Source: JACRBK01 sp964427955 (GTDB lineage: Bacteria > Chloroflexota > Anaerolineae > Aggregatilineales > Aggregatilineaceae). From it: a stretch of 8,368 nt of DNA. The translations under genes and the position numbers were made by a program. The notes under the pieces are model-generated. The model was not told the DNA's origin. It saw only the letters and a program-made list of their open reading frames with translations, and ran no database searches. Of the stretch, positions 1-5,435 are shown piece after piece; positions within the stretch are counted from its first letter, which is position 1, and each line of letters begins with the position of its first letter. The stretch is from assembly GCA_964427955.1 (NCBI GenBank), contig CAYRWY010000258.1, positions 1-8,368 of the forward strand, in the 5' to 3' direction.

Positions 1-2517
1 GGCATCCAGCACATCGGCCAGCGCGACATCGCCTGGATTCGCATCTCCAACGCCGCCGCCGACAAGGGCTTCAACCTGGAGCACTTCGGCAAGATTCTCC
101 ACGCGCGTTTCCATGCCGATTTCGGCGCGATTGTGGACAAGGTCCAGGTCACGATCTACACCGATCCGGCCCAGATCGAAACATGGCTGGCCAACGCCCG
201 CGAAGCCTACGACTACCGCAACAAGCGCCTGGCCGACCTGACCGATACCTCGGTGGATACCTTCTATTCCTGCACGCTGTGCCAGTCCTTCGCCCCGAAC
301 CACGTCTGCGTGGTCAGCCCGGAGCGGTTAGGGCTGTGCGGCGCGTACAACTGGCTGGACTGCAAAGCCTCCTTCAGCATCAACCCCACCGGCCCGAACC
401 AGCCCATCAAGCTGGGTCGGCTGGTCGATCCGGTCAAGGGCTATTGGGAAGGCACCAACGACTACGCCAAGGTCGGATCGCATGACGCCGTGCAAGAAGT
501 CGCCATGTATTCGATCATGGAAAACCCCATGACGGCTTGTTTCACCAGGGATGCAGAGGTGATCCTCGATGGGCGCGTGACGACTATCGGCGATTGGGTC
601 GATGCTCATCAGGGCCAACAGGGGCCGTTTGGCGTTGATGCCCTGACGTTAGACGGTAACGGCCAGATCGCTCCCAGCCAGGTGCTCGGTGTCCATCGCA
701 ACCCTGCCCCGCCGTTCCTGATCCAGATGGAAACCAAGTCGGGACAGCGTGTGACCTTGACTCCCAACCACCCGGTCGCGGTGGATCGTCCTGAAGGTCT
801 GGTTTGGGCGCGTGCGGATGAAGTCTCGACCGGCGAACGTATATATGCAGCCAGGCATATCCATTTACCCGGACAGGTTCCGCTGGCAATTGATTTACTG
901 CCGGAGACCTGGCGTGTTGCCGATGACGACCTGATCAAGGCAGCATGGTCCAGGTTGGAAACCGTGTATGGTTCACACACGGCGGCGCGTCAGGTGTTGC
1001 CGGACCTCCCGCAGCGGTCCTCTACCTGGCCGATTGCTCTTTATCGTCAAGTGATGGAAATTGTTGGCGAAGACTGGTCCCAGGCGAAAGCACGTATTCG
1101 GCGGGTGGCTTCACCTTCCGGTCACTCTCCGCAGGCATTACCTGACATCTCGCCCGATCTTTGTTACCTGCTTGGTTTCCTCGCCTCGGATGGCTCTCTG
1201 AACCGGGTAACTGAGGGACAGTGCCAGGTGTTCTTTACGAACACCGAGTTTGCCCTGTTGGATTACGTAGAAGCCGTGTACCAGACGGTTTTCCCGGATA
1301 AAAAACTCGGCCACCGTGAGAAAACTGCCATCGGTAATGTGGCAGGCCGCCCTGTCGTCCCGACGAAGCCCGCCAAAGACCTCTATGGCAATAATGCCCT
1401 GCTAGGCATACTGGCCAATGCGTTAGGGGTCCGGTGCGCCAATACCCCCCAGTGGAACTTGAAGCAGCTCTTTAGTTTGCCTGAAGCCCATATCGCCGCC
1501 TTTTTGGCCGGTGTTTTCGACGGAGACGGCTCGATCCGGGTACGTGAGCAAAAAGGTTGGGTGACAGGTGAAGCCTATCTCTGCCACACTGACGAAACCG
1601 CCCTACGCCATATGGCACTGCTGCTGCGGCGTCTTGGCATCGTGGGGCGCGTCAACATCCATCAGGGTGCTGCGCACAAGCTGGTGCTGCACGGGGCCGA
1701 CCTGAAGCGGTTCGCTGCGCTGATCCACAGTCACCATCCCCAGCGGGCGGTCCAGTTGGCGCGCGTGGGCGCTGAAGACCGCAGCACGTTGGACAAGTCC
1801 CAATCGTTGGTGCTGCCCTACGCCGCCGGACAGGCCCTGGCGCAAGTCGCCGCCGAAGGAACGCTGAGCGTTTCGACTCGCTACTATTACGCTTCCGGTC
1901 GTTCGCGTCCCGTTCAAGGAAATGTGACGCATGTGCTGGCCGCACAGCCCGCTGCCGCCGCCGTATTGCAGCCCTGGCTGGAGCGTGATGATTTCCTGGA
2001 CACGGTGACCGAGGTTTCTCTGGTCCAGAATCAAGGCGAGCACGAGTTCGTCTACAATCTGAGCCTGCTGGACATCAACAGCTATCTCGCAAACGGCCTG
2101 CTGGTCAAAAACTGTGGCTGCTTCGAATGTATCGTGATGCTGATCCCCGAAGCGAACGGCGTAATGGTCGTCAGCCGCGAAGATCCCAGCATGACCCCGG
2201 CGGGCATGACCTTCAGCACGCTGGCGGGTGTGGCGGGCGGCGGTTTGCAGACTCCGGGCGTGATGGGCGTCGGCAAGTTCTACCTGATCAGCCCGAAGTT
2301 CATCTCGGCGGATGGCGGCTTCAAGCGCGTCGTGTGGATGAGTAGCGTGCTCAAAGAGACGATGGCGGAAGAGTTCCAGGCCGTGGCAGACCGCGAAGGC
2401 GATCCGGAGCTGCTCGCCAAGATCGCCGACGAGCGCAGCGTCACCAGCGTGGAAGAACTGCTGGCCTGGCTGGAAGAACACAATCATCCGGCCATGCTCA
2501 TGCCGATGATGTTCTAA
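1..2517 (+). CDS. acsB: Acetyl-CoA synthase (CODH/ACS complex), 3' part, interrupted by an intein
   Basis: The reading frame is open from the left edge, so the 5' part of the gene lies outside the window; the GTG at 133 is internal. It encodes 838 residues here, of which 525 are an intein, leaving 313 of synthase. ACS condenses a methyl group from the corrinoid protein, CO and CoA at the nickel-iron A-cluster. The [4Fe-4S] ligands are visible as Cys codons at 271, 280, 307 and 337 (spacing 3, 9, 10, matching Moorella C506/C509/C518/C528). The Cys-Gly-Cys motif holding the distal Ni is at 2113-2121. Without the intein, the first cluster Cys is 89 residues from Cys-Gly-Cys and 134 residues run from Cys-Gly-Cys to the end, as in the 729-residue Moorella enzyme (numbering from memory). 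The visible exteins thus correspond to about residues 416-729. Whether the complete protein has the bacterial N-terminal CODH-binding domain or is short like archaeal CdhC cannot be seen. The next gene begins 9 bp after the TAA stop. Confidence 0.96.
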   Translation, partial: GIQHIGQRDIAWIRISNAAADKGFNLEHFGKILHARFHADFGAIVDKVQVTIYTDPAQIETWLANAREAYDYRNKRLADLTDTSVDTFYSCTLCQSFAPNHVCVVSPERLGLCGAYNWLDCKASFSINPTGPNQPIKLGRLVDPVKGYWEGTNDYAKVGSHDAVQEVAMYSIMENPMTACFTRDAEVILDGRVTTIGDWVDAHQGQQGPFGVDALTLDGNGQIAPSQVLGVHRNPAPPFLIQMETKSGQRVTLTPNHPVAVDRPEGLVWARADEVSTGERIYAARHIHLPGQVPLAIDLLPETWRVADDDLIKAAWSRLETVYGSHTAARQVLPDLPQRSSTWPIALYRQVMEIVGEDWSQAKARIRRVASPSGHSPQALPDISPDLCYLLGFLASDGSLNRVTEGQCQVFFTNTEFALLDYVEAVYQTVFPDKKLGHREKTAIGNVAGRPVVPTKPAKDLYGNNALLGILANALGVRCANTPQWNLKQLFSLPEAHIAAFLAGVFDGDGSIRVREQKGWVTGEAYLCHTDETALRHMALLLRRLGIVGRVNIHQGAAHKLVLHGADLKRFAALIHSHHPQRAVQLARVGAEDRSTLDKSQSLVLPYAAGQALAQVAAEGTLSVSTRYYYASGRSRPVQGNVTHVLAAQPAAAAVLQPWLERDDFLDTVTEVSLVQNQGEHEFVYNLSLLDINSYLANGLLVKNCGCFECIVMLIPEANGVMVVSREDPSMTPAGMTFSTLAGVAGGGLQTPGVMGVGKFYLISPKFISADGGFKRVVWMSSVLKETMAEEFQAVADREGDPELLAKIADERSVTSVEELLAWLEEHNHPAMLMPMMF
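538..2112 (+). mobile_element. Intein with LAGLIDADG homing endonuclease inserted at the AcsB A-cluster motif
   Basis: This in-frame, stop-free insertion of 525 codons is absent from normal ACS and carries the intein blocks in order. Block A starts with Cys (538), followed by Phe-Thr-Arg-Asp-Ala-Glu-Val. Block B is Thr-Pro-Asn-His-Pro (760-774). LAGLIDADG motifs are at 1168-1194 and 1501-1530. Block F begins Val-Tyr-Asn-Leu (2050-2061). Block G is Ala-Asn-Gly-Leu-Leu-Val-Lys-Asn (2089-2112), followed by the +1 Cys at 2113. Expected role: self-excision from the AcsB precursor by N-to-S acyl shift at Cys1, transthioesterification to the +1 Cys and Asn cyclisation. Oddities are Lys in place of the penultimate His, and Asn where block F often has His and Asp. 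GC is uneven: hand counts give 28/60 at 841-900 and 32/60 at 1201-1260, but 42/60 at 1741-1800 and 43/60 in the extein at 2221-2280. The boundaries follow from family homology and restored A-cluster spacing; splicing itself is inferred. Confidence 0.93.
1138..1740 (+). other. LAGLIDADG homing endonuclease domain within the intein (approximate limits)
   Basis: Two LAGLIDADG-type helices are visible: Leu-Leu-Gly-Phe-Leu-Ala-Ser-Asp-Gly at 1168-1194 and Phe-Leu-Ala-Gly-Val-Phe-Asp-Gly-Asp-Gly at 1501-1530. They are about 111 codons apart, as in monomeric two-motif enzymes. Both keep the acidic residue before the final Gly (Asp codons at 1189 and 1525) that coordinates the catalytic metal, and the frame is unbroken, so nuclease activity is plausible. 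Its expected target is the intein-less acsB allele across the Ala-Cys junction (537/2113), where a double-strand break promotes copying of the intein. Exact domain limits cannot be set by eye. Confidence 0.88.
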
Positions 2518-2526
2518 GCGGACGCC

Positions 2527-3039
2527 ATGACCGACGTCCGGTATGTCCGTGATTTGATGACGGTAGGGGTATTCACCTGTCCGGCGAATACCCTCGTTCC
2601 GGATATTGCCCGGTTGATGATCGAGCACGGCCTGGAAGCGGTGGCCGTGCTCGACCACGAAGGGCACGCCGTTGGGATGATCAGCCAGCACGAGCTGGTC
2701 CAGTCCTATGCCCGCGAAGACTGCCGCAGCCTGACCGCCGAGCAGATCATGCGTGAAGACATTCCGCAGATTCCCCCCGACATCCCCTTGACCGCCGCCG
2801 TCCAGATCATGCAAGATCAAGGGGTCCGTGTGCTGTTCCTGTTGCACAATTCCGATGGCATCCAATACCCTGCGGCCCTGCTGTCGTACCGGCACGTCCT
2901 GCGCCACCTGGCCGCCCAGGACCCGTCCGATCTAAAAGATTTAGGGATTCATGCCCAACGAGAGTCGCCGCTCGAAACCTTTGTTAGACGCCGTGACGAA
3001 GCGCGGCAGCGTGCGTTATCACAGAAAAAAGAGGAGTAA
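2527..3039 (+). CDS. Tandem CBS-domain protein in the acs operon
   Basis: The 170-residue product has two CBS repeats. The first covers about residues 7-61 (Val-Arg-Asp-Leu-Met-Thr start, Val-Gly-Met-Ile-Ser-Gln-His-Glu-Leu end). The second covers about 72-129 (Gln-Ile-Met-Arg-Glu-Asp start, Leu-Leu-Ser-Tyr-Arg-His-Val-Leu end). A charged 40-residue tail ending Lys-Lys-Glu-Glu follows. CBS pairs commonly bind AMP, ATP, SAM or similar nucleotides and regulate a partner. No catalytic domain, signal peptide or membrane segment is seen, so it is probably a free-standing cytosolic regulator. ATG 2527 is chosen because it is 9 bp after the acsB stop and immediately precedes the first CBS motif. The ribosome site is weak, suggesting translational coupling to acsB. 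It sits between acsB and acsD, which suggests a link to CODH/ACS or CFeSP (for example energy-charge sensing), but the ligand and partner are unknown. The Shine-Dalgarno of acsD lies inside its last codons. Confidence 0.85.
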   Translation: MTDVRYVRDLMTVGVFTCPANTLVPDIARLMIEHGLEAVAVLDHEGHAVGMISQHELVQSYAREDCRSLTAEQIMREDIPQIPPDIPLTAAVQIMQDQGVRVLFLLHNSDGIQYPAALLSYRHVLRHLAAQDPSDLKDLGIHAQRESPLETFVRRRDEARQRALSQKKEE

Positions 3040-3045
3040 AAGTTT

Positions 3046-4014
3046 ATGCCTGTAGAAATCCCCAAAGATAAATGGCCGGGAACCGTCCGGACCGTCACGC
3101 TGGGCGCGACGGCGGCGGACGGGGGCACGCGGTCCCGTGTAGTCACCCTCGGTGGGCAGAAGGCCATGCCCTTTATGCATTTTGAAGCCGAAACTCCACA
3201 CCGCCCGCAGATCGCGGTCGAAATCGCCGATCATCGCCCGGACGACTGGTCGCCTCTGCTGCTGCAAGCCTGGGGCGACGTGGTGAACGATCCGGCAGCC
3301 TGGGCCAAAGCGGCAGAAGCCGCCGGGGCCGATCTGCTCCAGCTCTCGTTGGGGACGACCGGCGCCGATGGCCAGCCCCTCACGCCCGACGCCGCGGTCA
3401 AGGCGACCAAAGCCGTGCTCGCCGCCAGCGGCCTGCCGCTGATGGTGTTTGCGCCCGGCCAGGTCGATCTCGACAATGCGCTGCTGGTCCCGATTGCCGA
3501 AGCGACTAAGGGCGAACGGCTGGTGCTGGGCATTTGCGAGGACAAGAATTACCGGACCATCGTCGCCACGGCGATGGCGAACGGCCACCTCGTCACCGCC
3601 CGCACGGCAATGGACGTCAACCTCGCCAAGCAGTTGAACATCCTGATCAGTGACATGGGCCTGCCGCTGGACCGCGTGATCATGGACCCCACCACCGGCG
3701 CGCTCGGCTACGGCATCGAGTACGGCTATTCGGTGATGGAACGGCTGCGCCTGGCGGCCCTGCAAGGTGACGCGATGACGCAGCTTCCCATGCTCGTCAC
3801 CGTCGGTTACGAGACCTGGAAGACCAAAGAGTCCAAGGTGGGCGAAGGCGTCCCGGCAGAATGGGGCGATTGGCTGGCACGGGCCATCAACTGGGAAGTG
3901 ACCACCGCGATAGCCCTGCTCGAATCCGGCGCGGATGTGGTGGTGCTGCGGCACCCCGCAAGTGTCAAGCGCGTCAAAGCGGCTGTTGATGAACTTATGG
4001 CCGTTCCTGCGTAA
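3046..4014 (+). CDS. acsD: Corrinoid iron-sulfur protein, small (beta) subunit
   Basis: The 322-residue product matches the family's usual length (about 323 in Moorella) and is soluble and cytosolic. It is the TIM-barrel small subunit (CdhD/AcsD) of CFeSP. It pairs with AcsC and helps enclose the cobamide that carries the methyl group between AcsE and AcsB. Recognisable stretches are the N-terminal Pro-Lys-Asp-Lys-Trp-Pro-Gly, a His-Phe-Glu-Ala-Glu segment (about residues 45-49), a central Met-Asp-Pro-Thr-Thr-Gly-Ala-Leu-Gly-Tyr-Gly (about 209-219) and a C-terminal Val-Val-Leu-Arg-His-Pro. It has no iron-sulfur motif, as expected for this subunit. ATG 3046 has a strong Shine-Dalgarno GAGGAG at 3031-3036, overlapping the end of the CBS gene. 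acsC follows after 18 bp, so the two CFeSP subunits are co-expressed. Confidence 0.95.
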   Translation: MPVEIPKDKWPGTVRTVTLGATAADGGTRSRVVTLGGQKAMPFMHFEAETPHRPQIAVEIADHRPDDWSPLLLQAWGDVVNDPAAWAKAAEAAGADLLQLSLGTTGADGQPLTPDAAVKATKAVLAASGLPLMVFAPGQVDLDNALLVPIAEATKGERLVLGICEDKNYRTIVATAMANGHLVTARTAMDVNLAKQLNILISDMGLPLDRVIMDPTTGALGYGIEYGYSVMERLRLAALQGDAMTQLPMLVTVGYETWKTKESKVGEGVPAEWGDWLARAINWEVTTAIALLESGADVVVLRHPASVKRVKAAVDELMAVPA

Positions 4015-4032
4015 ACAGAAGGAGAGAGAGGA

Positions 4033-5370
4033 ATGGCGCTCACAGGTATTCAAATCTACAAACTGCTGCCGCAGACCAACTGTAAAGACTGCGGTTTTCC
4101 CACCTGCCTGGCCTTTGCTATGAAGTTGGCGGCCAAGCAGGCCGAACTCGCGGCCTGCCCGCACGTATCGGCGGAATCGAAAGCCCAACTCTCCGAGTCG
4201 GCGGCCCCGCCGGTGCGGCTGATCACGCTCAAGGGCAGCGGGGCCGAGGTCAAGGCCGGGAACGAAGTCGTCCTGTTCCGGCACGAAAAGACCTTCTACA
4301 ACCGTCCGGGCCTGTTCGTCCGCGTGCGCGACACGGACAGCACCGACGCGATCACCGCGCTGGTGGCGAAGGCGAACGCCTATGCCGTCAGCTACGTGGG
4401 CATGAGCCTGACGCTGGACGGCTTCGCCGTCGAAGCCGCGTCGGGCAATGCGGCCACCTTTGCCGCGGCGGTCGCTGCCGTGCGTGCGGCGACCAAGCGT
4501 CCGCTGATCCTGATCGGCTCCGATCCGGCGGTGATCGAGGCGGGCCTGGGCAAGCTGGCGGGCGAAGCGCCGCTGATTTCTGCCGCGAATGCGAGCAACT
4601 GGCAGGCGCTGGCCGCGCTGGCCAAAAAGCACGGCGCGTCACTGGTCGTAGCGGGCGGAACGCTGGATGAACTGGCCGACCTGACCGAAAAGATCAAGGG
4701 CCAGGGCGTGGAAGATATGGTGCTGCACCCCACCGCCACTTCGCTCGGCGCCTCGCTGGCCTTGAGCACGCAGATCCGGCGGCTGTCGATCAAGAAGAAC
4801 TTCCGCGCGTTGGGTTATCCGATCCTGGCGCTGTGCGGCGATGGCGATCCGGGCCGCGAGGCGATGGTCGCCGCGCAGGCGATTGCCAAGTATGCCGGTT
4901 TCGTCGTCCTGGATCGTTTTGCCCCCGAAACGATTTATTCGCTGCTGGTCCTGCGCGAGAACATCTACACCGACCCGCAGAAACCGATCCAGGTCCAGCC
5001 GGGGATCTACGAGATCAACGGCCCGAACGCCGACTCGCCGGTGCTGGTCACGACCAATTTCAGCATCACTTACTTCAGCGTCGCCAACGAAGTCGAAGGA
5101 TCGGGCCTGCCCGCGTGGCTGCTGGTGGCGGACGCCGAAGGCATGAGCGTGCTCACGGCCTGGGCGGCGGGCAAATTCGACGCGGAACGCATCGCCAAGG
5201 CGGTGAAGCAGTTCGGCATCGCCGACAAGATCAGCCGCAAGCGGATCGTGCTGCCCGGTCACGTGGCAGTGCTCTCCGGCGAGCTGGAAGAGGAACTGCC
5301 CGGCTGGGACATCCGGGTTGGCCCGCGCGAAGCGGTAGACCTCCCGGCGTTCATGAAGCAGGCGCTTTAG
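4033..5370 (+). CDS. acsC: Corrinoid iron-sulfur protein, large (gamma) subunit
   Basis: The 445-residue product (Moorella AcsC is about 446) starts with the family's small [4Fe-4S] domain. Cys17, Cys20, Cys25 and Cys42 form C-x2-C-x4-C-x16-C within Thr-Asn-Cys-Lys-Asp-Cys-Gly-Phe-Pro-Thr-Cys. That cluster passes electrons for reductive activation of the cobalt. A TIM barrel follows (about residues 95-320), then a C-terminal Rossmann-like corrinoid-binding domain (about 325-445) containing Thr-Thr-Asn-Phe-Ser-Ile-Thr-Tyr-Phe and Gly-Leu-Pro-Ala-Trp-Leu-Leu-Val. The product cycles between Co(I) and CH3-Co(III), taking a methyl group from AcsE and giving it to AcsB. The start is supported by AAGGAGAGAGAGG at 4019-4031 just before ATG 4033, and by the position of the Cys motif. 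Domain limits are approximate and drawn from family knowledge. The spacer after it carries a palindrome. Confidence 0.96.
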   Translation: MALTGIQIYKLLPQTNCKDCGFPTCLAFAMKLAAKQAELAACPHVSAESKAQLSESAAPPVRLITLKGSGAEVKAGNEVVLFRHEKTFYNRPGLFVRVRDTDSTDAITALVAKANAYAVSYVGMSLTLDGFAVEAASGNAATFAAAVAAVRAATKRPLILIGSDPAVIEAGLGKLAGEAPLISAANASNWQALAALAKKHGASLVVAGGTLDELADLTEKIKGQGVEDMVLHPTATSLGASLALSTQIRRLSIKKNFRALGYPILALCGDGDPGREAMVAAQAIAKYAGFVVLDRFAPETIYSLLVLRENIYTDPQKPIQVQPGIYEINGPNADSPVLVTTNFSITYFSVANEVEGSGLPAWLLVADAEGMSVLTAWAAGKFDAERIAKAVKQFGIADKISRKRIVLPGHVAVLSGELEEELPGWDIRVGPREAVDLPAFMKQAL

Positions 5371-5384
5371 CGTGTAAACTTCGG

Positions 5385-5408
5385 AGGGGCAATTCATGCA
5401 TTGCCCCT
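5385..5408. repeat. Perfect palindrome / hairpin between acsC and acsV
   Basis: Left arm AGGGGCAAT (5385-5393) and right arm ATTGCCCCT (5400-5408) are perfectly complementary: a 9-bp stem with a 6-base loop (5394-5399). No T-run follows, so it is a poor intrinsic terminator. It could be an RNA-processing or stability stem that sets CFeSP versus RACo levels, or a copy of a dispersed palindromic repeat. Read on the minus strand it starts GTAGGGGC, the same eight bases found at 8312-8319. Confidence 0.6.
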
Positions 5409-5419
5409 ACTCAGAATAA
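5396..5419 (+). promoter_or_regulatory. Possible 7-codon leader ORF upstream of acsV
   Basis: A GGAGG Shine-Dalgarno match (5383-5387) lies at the foot of the hairpin. ATG 5396 follows at suitable spacing and opens Met-His-Cys-Pro-Tyr-Ser-Glu, ending at TAA 5417-5419, 16 bp before the acsV ATG. It overlaps the stem, so folding would hide this start. It may be chance arising from the palindrome. No family is recognised. Confidence 0.18.
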
Positions 5420-5435
5420 CTAAGCCGAGTTGACG

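Noticed and set aside
538..2112. Insertion as a transposon, group II intron or sequencing artefact
   Set aside because: It is in frame without stops, carries all intein blocks in order and restores exact A-cluster spacing when removed. No terminal inverted repeats or target duplication are evident.
133..2517. acsB starting at the GTG at 133
   Set aside because: The frame is open to base 1 and upstream codons encode typical ACS sequence, so 133 is internal and the gene is truncated by the window edge.
1603..2907. 434-codon minus-strand open frame
   Set aside because: It lies antisense across the acsB intein, the acsB end and the CBS gene. It is low-complexity, His/Arg/Gln-rich with no recognisable domain, as expected opposite GC-rich genes.
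3019..4632. 537-codon minus-strand open frame
   Set aside because: It is antisense to acsD and acsC, which are unmistakable. The composition is typical of a GC-rich shadow frame.
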